A stretch of DNA of 64,000 bases from Planotetraspora kaengkrachanensis (GTDB taxonomy: Bacteria; Actinomycetota; Actinomycetes; Streptosporangiales; Streptosporangiaceae). The notes below the pieces were generated by a model, which saw only the letters and a list, made by a program, of their open reading frames with translations, was not told the origin of the DNA and ran no database searches. Made by a program: the position numbers and the translations under genes. Below, one piece after another: positions 44,546-53,259 of this stretch (the stretch's first letter is position 1; every line of letters starts with the position of its first letter). The stretch is taken from the NCBI RefSeq assembly GCF_016862895.1, contig NZ_BONV01000015.1:124001-188000 (forward strand), given 5' to 3'.

Positions 44546-45481
44546 ATGGACGCGTTCGCCGGCCTCCTCGACGGGCCGAGAGCCCGCGGAGCGTTCCTGA
44601 TCCGCTCCATCCTCGACCCTCCCTGGTCTCTTCGCGTCGAGGACCGCGCGCCGCTCACACTCGTCGCCATGGTGCGGGGCGAGGCCTGGGTCGCCCCCGA
44701 CCGGGGCGAGACCGTGCGGCTCGGCCCGGGGCAGATCGCGCTCATGCGCGGCCCCGACCCCTACACCGTCTCCGACGACCCGTCCACGCCGGTCCAGGCG
44801 GTGGTCCGGCCGGGCGGCTGCACCACGACCCCGGCGGGCGAGGACCTGTGCGACGCGATGAACCAGGGGGTCCGCACCTGGGGCAACGCCCTGGACGGCG
44901 CCGCGGTGATGCTGACGGGCACCTACCAGGCGGGCGGCGAGATCGGCGGACGACTGCTGTCGGCCCTGCCCCCGTCGCTCGCCCTCTCCGCGGGATCCGC
45001 GGGCGCATCGATCCTGCCGCTGCTCTGCGACGAGATCGTCAAGGACGAGCCCGGTCAGGAGGTCGTCCTCGACCGGCTGCTCGACCTCCTCCTGGTCGCC
45101 GTCCTGCGGGCGTGGTTCGCCCGGCCGGAGGCGAACGCCCCCGCCTGGTACCGGGCCCAGGGCGATCCGGTGGTGGGCACCGCCCTGCGGCTGCTCCACG
45201 ACAACCCGGCGCATCCCTGGACGGTCGCATCACTGGCGGCGAGGACAGGCGTCTCGCGTGCCGCCCTCGCCCGGAGGTTCACCGAGATGGTCGGCCAGCC
45301 GCCCATGTCCTATCTGACGAGCCGGCGCATCGCCCTGGCCGCGGACCTGCTGCGCGACTCCGACGCCACGGTCGGCGCGGTGGCCAGGCAGGTCGGCTAC
45401 GGCAGCCCGTTCGCGCTCAGCACCGCGTTCAAGCGCGTCCACGGGGTCAGTCCGCAGGAACACCGCTCGGCGCGCGCCTGA
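44546..45481 (+). CDS. AraC-family regulator with cupin N-terminal domain
   Basis: 311 residues. The N-terminal cupin-6-type domain (PPWSLRVEDRAPLTLVAMVRGEAWVAPDRGETVRLGPGQIALMRG) is followed by a two-HTH AraC domain (WTVASLAARTGVSRAALARRFTEMVGQPPMSYLTSRRIALAADLL; VGAVARQVGYGSPFALSTAFKRVHGVSPQEHR). It is divergent from the DUF1772 gene, its most likely target. ATG 44546 is preferred over 44528 on family alignment; ribosome site weak. Confidence 0.88.
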   Translation: MDAFAGLLDGPRARGAFLIRSILDPPWSLRVEDRAPLTLVAMVRGEAWVAPDRGETVRLGPGQIALMRGPDPYTVSDDPSTPVQAVVRPGGCTTTPAGEDLCDAMNQGVRTWGNALDGAAVMLTGTYQAGGEIGGRLLSALPPSLALSAGSAGASILPLLCDEIVKDEPGQEVVLDRLLDLLLVAVLRAWFARPEANAPAWYRAQGDPVVGTALRLLHDNPAHPWTVASLAARTGVSRAALARRFTEMVGQPPMSYLTSRRIALAADLLRDSDATVGAVARQVGYGSPFALSTAFKRVHGVSPQEHRSARA

Positions 45482-45584
45482 CCGGCATGTGCCGGGGAGA
45501 CCCCACGCCTCCCCGGCCCCCGGTTCCCCGCCCGCGCTTCCCCTGCCCGTGGTTCGGCTGCCGCGCCTGTCCGGTTCCGGCGGC

Positions 45585-46031
45585 TCAGCGGCCGGGGATG
45601 CGCTCGGTGACCTCCTGCAGCACGAAGCCGTTCCCGTCGGGATCGCTGAACGAGGCGAACGAGCCGTACGAGCGCCGGTCGGGCTGCGGGCCCGGCACCC
45701 GCTTCTCCGTCTCCGCGTGGTGGAAGACGCCGCCCTCGTCGTGGAAGATCTCGCTCACCTCGACGCCGCGGCCGACCAGATCCGCCCTGGCCGCTTCGAT
45801 GTCCGCCACGATGAGGTGCACGTTCTCCACAGACCCCGGCCGGGCCGTACCGACGCCCGTGCCGACCACGATCGAGCACTGGGAGCCAGGCGGCGTGAAG
45901 TGCACGACCCGGAAGTCGTCGCCGCTCGCATAGTCGACGTCCTCCCGGAAACCGATCCGCCTGTAGAACTCCTTGGCCCGGTCGACGTCCGCGACGGGCA
46001 GGACGATCACCTCGAGCTTGTACTCCACCAT
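45585..46031 (-). CDS. VOC (glyoxalase/bleomycin-resistance) family protein
   Basis: 148 residues with the vicinal-oxygen-chelate pattern: VIVLPVADVDRAKEFYRRIGFREDVDYA, then VHLIVADIEAARADLVGRGVEVSEIF, and FSDPDGNGFVLQEV at the end. Probably a metal-dependent enzyme or a binding protein; ligand unknown. GAGGAG precedes the ATG by five bases. Confidence 0.87.
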   Translation of the reverse strand: MVEYKLEVIVLPVADVDRAKEFYRRIGFREDVDYASGDDFRVVHFTPPGSQCSIVVGTGVGTARPGSVENVHLIVADIEAARADLVGRGVEVSEIFHDEGGVFHHAETEKRVPGPQPDRRSYGSFASFSDPDGNGFVLQEVTERIPGR

Positions 46032-46179
46032 GTCCGCTCCTCAGCGATACCGGATGCCGGTCGGCATCCCGGCATCCACGATCGCCGCCGGAGCGTCGCC
46101 TCGCCCCAGGGAGACTCCCTGGGATCACCCCCGGGGGGTCACCGGCCCCTGGTCACCGCCCTTGGCCAGCGGTCCTTGG

Positions 46180-48903
46180 TCACCGGCCGCGCAACGCCGC
46201 GGCGAGCTCGCGGCGTGACCCGATGCCCAGCTTGATGAAGACCTTGCGCAGATGCCACTCGACCGTTCGCGGGCTGAGGAACAGCACGGCGCCGATCTCG
46301 GGATTGGTCCGGCCGGACACCGCCAGGCGGGCGATCTGCGCCTCCTGGGAGGTGAGTTCCTCGCGCGCTCCCAGGGTCCGCTGGCGGACGGTCTCGCCGG
46401 TGGCGGCCAACTCCCGGCCGGCCCGTTCCGCGAAGCCCTCCGCGCCCATGGTGGTGAACGCGTCGTGGGCGGTGCGCAACTGGACCCGGGCGTCGCCGCG
46501 GCGGTTCTCACGGCGCAGCCACTCGCCGTAAAGCAGGTGAGCCCGGGCCAGGGACAGCCGGATCCGCGTCGCCGACAGCCGCTCCACGGCCTCGCGGTAG
46601 CTCTCCTCCGCCTGCCCGGGCGGACCGGCCAGCGCGTCGGCGAGTGCCTGTACGCCACGCGCCCAGTCCGTCCCGGCGGCCGCGGTCCGCGCCGCGAGCC
46701 GCTCGCGCGCCTGCGACGCGACCGCCTGCTCGCCGCTGCGCACCGCCGCCTCCACCAGCTCGCCGAGCGCCCAGTTGCAGACGGCCAGGTCCTCGTACTC
46801 GGCGGCCTGCCCGGCGGCCTCAAGCGCGGCCGGATAGCGGCCGAGCCCGTTGAACAGCGCCGCCCTGGCATAGCCGGTCATGCCGAGCAGCCGGCCCTCA
46901 CCACGTGCGTCGGCGTCCTTGACCGCGGCCTCGATCAGCTCCAGCGCGGGGAGTTCCCTGCCGGTGTGGGCGGCCAGGGCGAGCGAGGCGGACGGATGCA
47001 CGCCCAGGCCGGTGGCCCGGCCCAGGGCGTCGACCTCGTCGAGCAGATCCGACGCGTCCGCGAACCGGCCCTCGAACAGCAGCGCGCCCGCGCGGAGGAC
47101 GAGCGCGGTGGACAGCAGCGACAGGGCCCCGGTGGCGCGGGCGAAGCCGATCGCCTGCTCGGCGAGGCGATGCCAGGCCTCGTCCCGCCACACCTCGTGC
47201 GCGACGGGGCCGGCCAGCCACAGCAGGCCCGGATCCTCGTCCGTCGTGAGCGCGTCAAGCGCCCGGCACAGCAGCGGCGCTGCCTGCGCGTACCCGTCCA
47301 GGCTCCACGCCGTGAGACCGGCGAGCAGGAGACCGGCCGGGTCCTCCCCCGTGGGGACGGCCCGGGCGGCCTCCGCCGCCCGGCGCAGGTCGTCTCCGCC
47401 GAGCCGGCCCGCGTGCACGGCCGCGCCCAGCGCCGACAGATAGGTCCCCCGGGCTGCGGCGAGGTCCATCGTCTCGAGCCGGCGGGCTGCCGCGAGCAGC
47501 GGAGGGACGGCCGCGCGGCCGGGGTTGAGCACGAACGCGACCTGGGCGCGCAGCCGCTCCAGGTCCGCACGCCGCAACGGGTCGAGCGGGCCCAGCTCGG
47601 CGGCGGCCAGCAGGTCAGGCACCAGCGCCGGGGCGCCGGCCGCCAAGTGGGCGCGCGCGGCGGCCAGCGCCAGCGCCGCCCGCCGGCCCGGGTCCGCGGT
47701 CAGCTCGGTCGCGCGCTCGAGGAAGGACGCCGCCGCCGCCCGTCCGCCGCGGGCCAGCGCCCGGTCGGCCGAGCGTTCCAGCTCGCTCGCGACCTCCTCG
47801 TCAGGCCCGACCGTGGCGTGCGCCCGGTGCCAGGCGCGCCGGTCGGGATCCCGCCCCGGGTCGGTCACCTCGGCCAGCGCGCGGTGCACCTCGCGCAACT
47901 CGGCCGCGTCGGCCGACCGCCACGCGGCCGAGCGCGCCAGCGGGTGCCGGAACCGGACCCGGGCGCCGAGCTCGACCAGTCCGGCCGCCTCCGCGGGCGC
48001 GACGGCGCCCGGGCTGACGCCAAGCCGCTCGAGCGCGCGCCACAGCAGGGTCACGTCGCCGACCGGCTCGACGGCGGCGGTGAGGAGCAGACGGCGCGTG
48101 TCCGCGGGCAGCGCCGCGATGCGCCGCTGGAAGCTCTCCTCGACGCGGCTCACGAGAGGCGTCGCGCTCCGCGCGCCGAACCCGAACGCCAGCTCCGCGG
48201 GGGTGAGGTCGTGGGGCAGCTCGAGCAGGGCCAGTGGGTTGCCGCGCGTCTCGGCGACGATTCGATCGCGTACGCGCGCATCGACGGGACCGGTGAGCAC
48301 GGAGTCGAGCAGCGCCCGCGCGTCCGCGTCGGGCAGTCCGTCGACGCGCAGTTCCGGCAGGCCGCTGAGCACCTGCTCGTCTCCCGGGCTGCGCGAGGCG
48401 AAGACCAGTGCGACCGACTCGGCGTCGAGCCTGCGGGCCACGAATGTGAGGATCACCTCGGACATCCGGTCGACCCACTGCACGTCGTCCACCACGCAGA
48501 CGAGCGGCTGCTCCGACGCGGCCTCGGCGAACAGGCCGAGCACGGCCAGTCCGACGAGCAGGCCCTCCGGCGGGTCGCCGGGCGTCAGCCCGAAGGCGGT
48601 GGCGAGCGCGACCCGCTGCGGCTCGGGCAACCGCTCCAACCGGTCGAGCAGCGGCGCGCAGAGTTGCTGCAGCGCCGAGTAGGCGATCTCGGACTCCGGC
48701 TCGACCCCGGCCGTGCGGGTCACCCGGCCGGCCGGCGCACGCTCGATCAGATAGTCGAGCAGAGCGGTCTTTCCGGCGCCCGGCTCCCCACGCAGAACCA
48801 GCACGTGGCTCCGGCCGTCGTGGACGTCGCGCAGCAGGCGGTCGATCGTGTCCCGCTCGCGTTGCCGGCCGCGCAGTTCGAACCCCCTGGCGTTACTCGG
48901 CAC
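46180..48903 (-). CDS. Large ATP-binding LuxR-family (LAL) transcriptional regulator
   Basis: 907 residues. The N-terminal AAA/NACHT-like ATPase has a Walker A motif near residue 38 (GEPGAGKTALLDYL) and a Walker B-like VCVVDDVQWVD. A long helical, TPR-like middle is followed by a C-terminal LuxR HTH (LTSQEAQIARLAVSGRTNPEIGAVLFLSPRTVEWHLRKVFIKLG). LAL proteins such as MalT are usually activated by a ligand and control nearby genes. It is divergent from the tannase/feruloyl esterase gene (126 bp), its most likely target. GTG 48903 has GGGGGAGG five bases upstream. Confidence 0.9.
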   Translation of the reverse strand: MPSNARGFELRGRQRERDTIDRLLRDVHDGRSHVLVLRGEPGAGKTALLDYLIERAPAGRVTRTAGVEPESEIAYSALQQLCAPLLDRLERLPEPQRVALATAFGLTPGDPPEGLLVGLAVLGLFAEAASEQPLVCVVDDVQWVDRMSEVILTFVARRLDAESVALVFASRSPGDEQVLSGLPELRVDGLPDADARALLDSVLTGPVDARVRDRIVAETRGNPLALLELPHDLTPAELAFGFGARSATPLVSRVEESFQRRIAALPADTRRLLLTAAVEPVGDVTLLWRALERLGVSPGAVAPAEAAGLVELGARVRFRHPLARSAAWRSADAAELREVHRALAEVTDPGRDPDRRAWHRAHATVGPDEEVASELERSADRALARGGRAAAASFLERATELTADPGRRAALALAAARAHLAAGAPALVPDLLAAAELGPLDPLRRADLERLRAQVAFVLNPGRAAVPPLLAAARRLETMDLAAARGTYLSALGAAVHAGRLGGDDLRRAAEAARAVPTGEDPAGLLLAGLTAWSLDGYAQAAPLLCRALDALTTDEDPGLLWLAGPVAHEVWRDEAWHRLAEQAIGFARATGALSLLSTALVLRAGALLFEGRFADASDLLDEVDALGRATGLGVHPSASLALAAHTGRELPALELIEAAVKDADARGEGRLLGMTGYARAALFNGLGRYPAALEAAGQAAEYEDLAVCNWALGELVEAAVRSGEQAVASQARERLAARTAAAGTDWARGVQALADALAGPPGQAEESYREAVERLSATRIRLSLARAHLLYGEWLRRENRRGDARVQLRTAHDAFTTMGAEGFAERAGRELAATGETVRQRTLGAREELTSQEAQIARLAVSGRTNPEIGAVLFLSPRTVEWHLRKVFIKLGIGSRRELAAALRGR

Positions 48904-49029
48904 CTCACCCTCCCCCCGGCAGGACGCTACACCCGCCCGCGGCGGCGACCCGGACCCGGGACGCCGGGGAGCGACCCCCGTGTGCCTCCCTGGGGCGAAG
49001 CCGGCACCATCCACGTGAAAGTGGCCGGC

Positions 49030-50637
49030 ATGAAACGTCTGATCATGCTGATGGTCGCGGCGATCGTTCCCCTGTCGGCGGCGCTGGCGCCGACAGGGGC
49101 CGACGCGGCCGTCCACCACGGCGGCGACGCCGCCTCGACCGTCTGCTCCACGCTCCCCGTCTCCGCTCCGCCCGGCGCCAAGATCGAGTCGGTGACGGCG
49201 GCCGCCCATGCCGGGGGCACCGTCACGTTCCCCGATGCGCCTCCGCTGCCCACTCCGGCGCCGATCACCGACGTCCCGGCCTGGTGCGACATCACGGTCA
49301 CGCTCACCCATCCTGGCGCGAACGACCACGTCAATGTCAAGATCTCGCTGCCCCGGGACCCGCACAAGTGGACCGGGCGGTTCCAGGCCACCGGCGGCAG
49401 CGCGTATCTGGCCGGCGACTTCGGCGCCCCGCTCGTCACCGCGGTCAAGGCCGGTTATGTGGCGGCGGCCACCGACGCCGGTGTCGGCAGTTCGCCGATC
49501 GACGTGAGCGGGTGGGCGCTGGCCCCCGACGGCGAGGTCAACACGCCGCTGCTCAAGGACTTCGCCTCACGGTCGCTGCACGACATGGCGGTCGTCGGCA
49601 AGGACGTGGCGTTGAAGTTCTACGGCAGCCCGGTTCGGTACGCGTACTGGAACGGCTGCTCGACCGGCGGCCGTCAGGGATTCGCTGAGGCGCAGGACCA
49701 TCCGGGCGACTTCCAGGGCATCCTGGCCGACGCTCCGGCGACCGACTGGGACCGGTTCGCGGTCGCCACGCTCTGGTCGCAGGTGGTCTTCAACGAGGAG
49801 AAGACCTACCCGACGCAGTGCGAACTCGAGGCGTTCAACACCGCCGCGGTCAAGGCCTGCGACGACCTCGACGGCGTCAAGGACGGCATCATCGACGACC
49901 CGGCGTCCTGCCACTGGGACGCGCGGCGCCTGGTCGGCGTCAAGGTCCTCTGCGAAGGCAAGGAGATCACCATCACCGCAGCCGACGCCGAGGTGGTCGA
50001 CAAGATCTGGGCGGGGCCGGTCTCACCGGACGGGGAAAAGCTCTGGTACGGCCCGAACAAGGGCGCGAGCTTCGGCTACCTGGCCCAGGTCGGAGTGCCC
50101 TTCTTCGTCGCGGACAACTGGGTGAAGTACTTCGTGGAGAAGGACCCGCGGTTCGACACGACCACGCTGACCTACCGGAGTTTCGCCCAGATCTTCCGGC
50201 GGTCCCAGCGGGACTTCAACGACGTGATCGGCACCGGCGACCCGAACCTGTCCGCGTTCCGCAAGGCCGGCGGCAAGCTGCTGAGCTGGCACGGCCAGGC
50301 TGACGAACTGGTCCCCACCCAGGGCAGCGTCGACTACCGCGAGCGCGTCGACAGGCTCATGGGCGGCGACAAGAAGGTCGACGACTTCTACCGGCTCTTC
50401 CTGCTCCCCGGCGTGACCCACTGCGGCGGCGGCCCCGGCCCGCAGCCGACCGACGCGCTGGGCGCGCTGGTGCAGTGGGTGGAGAAGGGCCAGGCCCCGG
50501 CCACCCTGGCCGCGGCGACCACCGGAGCCGACGGCAGGCCCGTCACCCGCGACGTGTGCCGGTACCCGCAGGTGGCCCGGTACACCGGGCACGGCGACCC
50601 GGCGGCGGCCTCCAGCTACCGCTGCGTGACCACCTGA
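49030..50637 (+). CDS. Secreted tannase/feruloyl esterase family hydrolase
   Basis: 535-residue exported alpha/beta hydrolase. Signal peptide about 1-26 (LIMLMVAAIVPLSAALAPTGADA). The catalytic CS-D-HC motif of this family is visible: Cys210-Ser211 in YWNGCSTGGRQGF, Asp in GQADELVPTQG, and His-Cys in GVTHCGGGPG, where the two cysteines form a disulfide. It should hydrolyse gallate or hydroxycinnamate esters from plant material. ATG 49030 was chosen; GTG 49015 and 49021 are alternatives. Divergent from the LAL regulator. Confidence 0.9.
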   Translation: MKRLIMLMVAAIVPLSAALAPTGADAAVHHGGDAASTVCSTLPVSAPPGAKIESVTAAAHAGGTVTFPDAPPLPTPAPITDVPAWCDITVTLTHPGANDHVNVKISLPRDPHKWTGRFQATGGSAYLAGDFGAPLVTAVKAGYVAAATDAGVGSSPIDVSGWALAPDGEVNTPLLKDFASRSLHDMAVVGKDVALKFYGSPVRYAYWNGCSTGGRQGFAEAQDHPGDFQGILADAPATDWDRFAVATLWSQVVFNEEKTYPTQCELEAFNTAAVKACDDLDGVKDGIIDDPASCHWDARRLVGVKVLCEGKEITITAADAEVVDKIWAGPVSPDGEKLWYGPNKGASFGYLAQVGVPFFVADNWVKYFVEKDPRFDTTTLTYRSFAQIFRRSQRDFNDVIGTGDPNLSAFRKAGGKLLSWHGQADELVPTQGSVDYRERVDRLMGGDKKVDDFYRLFLLPGVTHCGGGPGPQPTDALGALVQWVEKGQAPATLAAATTGADGRPVTRDVCRYPQVARYTGHGDPAAASSYRCVTT

Positions 50638-50702
50638 GCCACCTGATCCATTTCGCTTGACGACGGCGGTCCCGGACGAGATCGGGACCGCCGTCCCTGC
50701 CG

Positions 50703-50772
50703 TGCCGGCGTGCTCCTGCCGGCGTGCCCCTGCCGGCGTGCCCCTGCCGGCGTGCTCCTGCCGGCGTGCTCC
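50703..50772. repeat. 14-bp tandem repeat, five units
   Basis: TGCCGGCGTGC(T/C)CC is repeated five times without interruption in the gap between the esterase and the DUF308 gene. The only variation is T or C at position 12. It looks like a minisatellite prone to slippage. Confidence 0.9.
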
Positions 50773-50896
50773 GGGCGCCCGCGGGGAGCACCCGTGGAAC
50801 CAGGGCTCCGGCCAGGGTCCTCCCCTGGGGACCGCGGGAGGCCCGGCGCACGAGAGTGATCGGAGTATCCGAGCCTCGAAGGGAATTCGCACTCTC

Positions 50897-51439
50897 ATGT
50901 CCGTCCTGCTGCGCATCTACCTCGTCCGCGGCCTCGTCGCGATCGCCTGGGCCGTGGGCTTCTCGGCCGTCCACGACTCCATGTCCGCCGCGTCGGTCGT
51001 CCTGCTCGTCGCCTATCCGCTGATCGACGTGGTGGCCTCACTGCTCGACGTGCGGGAGGATCCCGGCACCCCGGCCCGGACGCTCCAGGTGTTCAACACC
51101 GCGCTCAGCGCCCTGGCGGCCGTGGCGCTGGGCCTCGCGGCGGCCGGCGGCGACGCGGCGGTCCTGTTCGCGTTCGGCGTCTGGGCCGTCGTCTCCGGCG
51201 TGGCCCAGTTCACGGTCGCCGTACGGCGGCGCGGTCCCGAACTGGGCCTGCAGTGGCCGATGTTGATCGCCGGCGCTCTTTCGGTGATCGCGGGTTCGAC
51301 GTACTTCGTCCAGGCCGCGGGCGAGAACCCGAGCCTCGCCCCGCTCGTCACCTACACGGCCGCGGGCGGCACGTTCTTCGTCCTCCAGGCCGCGGCGCTC
51401 GCCTGGCGCCGACGCCGGACCCGCCACGTCACGGCCTGA
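50897..51439 (+). CDS. DUF308-like integral membrane protein
   Basis: 180 residues with five to six hydrophobic segments (LVRGLVAIAWAVGFSAV; AASVVLLVAYPLIDVVASLL; LSALAAVALGLAAAGGDAAVLFAFGVWAVVSGVAQFTVAV; LIAGALSVIAGSTYFVQAA; GGTFFVLQAAALAW), resembling HdeD/DUF308 proteins. Function unknown. ATG 50897 has an AGGGA sequence rather far upstream. The preceding 259-bp gap holds the 14-bp tandem repeat. Confidence 0.75.
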   Translation: MSVLLRIYLVRGLVAIAWAVGFSAVHDSMSAASVVLLVAYPLIDVVASLLDVREDPGTPARTLQVFNTALSALAAVALGLAAAGGDAAVLFAFGVWAVVSGVAQFTVAVRRRGPELGLQWPMLIAGALSVIAGSTYFVQAAGENPSLAPLVTYTAAGGTFFVLQAAALAWRRRRTRHVTA

Positions 51440-51558
51440 CCCGCCGCGACCCGCACATCGAGGAACGGCGGATCGGCACCCGCCTTCCCCTGAACACGAC
51501 AGCGTGGGTTCACCGCGTGGTCCTCCTCGACTCGCCTGCCGGACACCAAGGTGGGCAT

Positions 51559-51576
51559 AAGTTGGCTATACAACTT
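51559..51576 (+). promoter_or_regulatory. Operator/promoter of the fused phosphonate oxygenase gene
   Basis: AAGTTGGCTATACAACTT has perfect 6-bp arms (AAGTTG/CAACTT) and contains a -10-like TATACA (51567-51572). It ends 20 bp before the ATG. Its minus-strand core TTGTATAGCCAA matches at about 9 of 12 positions what I recall of the mycobacterial PhnF operator (TGGTATAGACCA). The adjacent GntR protein is the likely binder. Confidence 0.65.
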
Positions 51577-51596
51577 TCCCGCCTCTGGAGGACACC

Positions 51597-53252
51597 ATGC
51601 CGGACCTGCCGATTTCCGCGCCCCCCGCGACCGACCCCGCCGCCCTCGTCGCGGGGCCGCCTCCGGCATGGCTGCGGGACAACTGCCCGTGCGCCGAGTG
51701 CCGTGATCCGCGCAGCGGGCAGAAGTTCTTTCAGATCACCGACCTGCCGGCCGGCCTCGCCGTCGGCGCCGTGACCGCGCGGCAGGTCCACGGCGCGGAT
51801 GCGGTGGAGGTGATCTGGTCTCCGGACGGCCACCGCTCGGTCTACGCCGTCGAGTGGCTGACCGCCGGACCGGCCGACCCGGACCAGGGGGACCACCGCA
51901 ACGAGGCCGGCAAGCAACTGTGGGAAGCCGCGGACCTGGGGGTACTGCCGGAGGCGGACTGGCCGGCCTATCTGTCAGCGGACGGGGAGCGTGCGCGGGT
52001 GCTTGTGGCCGTGCAGCAGCTCGGCTTCGCCCTGCTGCGTTCAGTGCCGGCCGAGGAGGGCCAGGTCCTGGCCGTGGCCCGGTCCTTCGGCTTCGTCCGT
52101 GAGACCAACTACGGCGAGCTCTTCGACGTCCGGGTGGAGCCCGCTCCGGACAACCTCGCCTTCTCCTCGCTGGCCATCGCCCCGCACACCGACAACCCGT
52201 ACCGCGACCCGGTGCCGACCATCCAGCTGCTGCACTGCCTCAGGAACGCTGCCGAGGGCGGCGACTCCGGGCTCGTCGACGGGTTCCACGCCGCTGCGCT
52301 GCTGCGCGAAGAGGACCCCGAGGCGTTCGCCGTGCTGACCCGCACCCCCGTGCCCTTCGGTTACCGCGACGCCCGCGCCGAACTGACGGCACACCGCCCG
52401 CTGATCGACCTCGACCCGATGGGCCGCATCCGCGAGGTACGGTTCAACAACCGGTCGATGGGCACCCTGCGCCTTCCCGCCCGCGAACTCGAGGCCTTCT
52501 ACGCGGCCTACCGCACCTTCGCCGAGTTGCTGCTGCGTCCCGAACTGCAGCTGACGTTCCGTCTGGGGCCGGGCGACTGCCTGATCTTCGACAACACGCG
52601 GCTGCTGCACGCACGCACCGCCTTCGAGCAGGCGGGAGCCCGGCACCTGCAGGGCGCCTACGCCGACCTCGACGGGCTGGCGAGCACCTTGGCGGTGCTG
52701 CGGCGTACCGCCGTCCTCGATGAGCTCGCCGAGCTCTTCCACGGCCCGGGTTCGGCCGACTACCTGGGTGAGGTGGTCACCGTGGCCGAGCACATGCTGC
52801 AGGCGGGCGCGCTTGCGGAGGCCGCGGGCGCTCCCGCGCACCTGGTGGCGGCCGCGCTCCTGCACGACGTCGGCCACTTCTCAGGGCCGGTCAGCGGGCA
52901 CGACCTGATGGCGGGCACCGACAACCGGCACAGCCACACCGGTGCCGACCTGCTCGCCCGGTGGTTCGGTCCGGAGGTCACCGAGCCGGTGCGGTTGCAC
53001 GTCGCCGCGAAGCGTTACCTGTGCGCGGTCGAGCCCGGCTACCGGGCGCTGCTGTCTGAGGCGTCGGAGTACACCCTTCAGGTGCAGGGTGGCCCCATGA
53101 ACGAGCAGGAGGCCGCGGCGTTCGCCGCCCTGCCCGGCGCGGCCGACGCTGTCGCGGTCCGACGCTGGGACGACGAGGCCAAGGAGACCGACGCGGCGAC
53201 CCCGGACTTCGAGCACTTCCGGCCGCTGCTCGCCTCGCTGCTGCGCCGCTGA
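51597..53252 (+). CDS. Fused TmpA/PhnY-like 2-oxoglutarate dioxygenase and PhnZ/TmpB-like HD oxygenase (predicted phosphonate-degrading enzyme)
   Basis: 551 residues, two enzymes in one chain. Residues about 20-95 form a gamma-butyrobetaine-hydroxylase N-domain with a zinc cluster (C30, C32, C35). About 125-365 is a TauD-type Fe(II)/2-oxoglutarate dioxygenase (H197-x-D199, distal H338, 2OG-binding R349). About 375-551 is an HD oxygenase with Y389/E392, H399, H423-D424, H445, H468, K472 and D525, a set and spacing nearly identical to PhnZ (Y24/E27, H34, H58-D59, H80, H104, D161). GGPMNEQE and HVAAKRYL are also family motifs. Predicted path: hydroxylation next to phosphorus, then oxidative C-P cleavage to phosphate plus glycine or glycine betaine. 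GGAGG precedes the ATG. Confidence 0.85.
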   Translation: MPDLPISAPPATDPAALVAGPPPAWLRDNCPCAECRDPRSGQKFFQITDLPAGLAVGAVTARQVHGADAVEVIWSPDGHRSVYAVEWLTAGPADPDQGDHRNEAGKQLWEAADLGVLPEADWPAYLSADGERARVLVAVQQLGFALLRSVPAEEGQVLAVARSFGFVRETNYGELFDVRVEPAPDNLAFSSLAIAPHTDNPYRDPVPTIQLLHCLRNAAEGGDSGLVDGFHAAALLREEDPEAFAVLTRTPVPFGYRDARAELTAHRPLIDLDPMGRIREVRFNNRSMGTLRLPARELEAFYAAYRTFAELLLRPELQLTFRLGPGDCLIFDNTRLLHARTAFEQAGARHLQGAYADLDGLASTLAVLRRTAVLDELAELFHGPGSADYLGEVVTVAEHMLQAGALAEAAGAPAHLVAAALLHDVGHFSGPVSGHDLMAGTDNRHSHTGADLLARWFGPEVTEPVRLHVAAKRYLCAVEPGYRALLSEASEYTLQVQGGPMNEQEAAAFAALPGAADAVAVRRWDDEAKETDAATPDFEHFRPLLASLLRR

Positions 53253-53259
53253 CCGCTCG

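Noticed and set aside
46252-50637. A single very large protein ending in the esterase
   Set aside because: The part before about 49015 is antisense to the LAL regulator and not protein-like. The esterase begins with a signal peptide at 49030.
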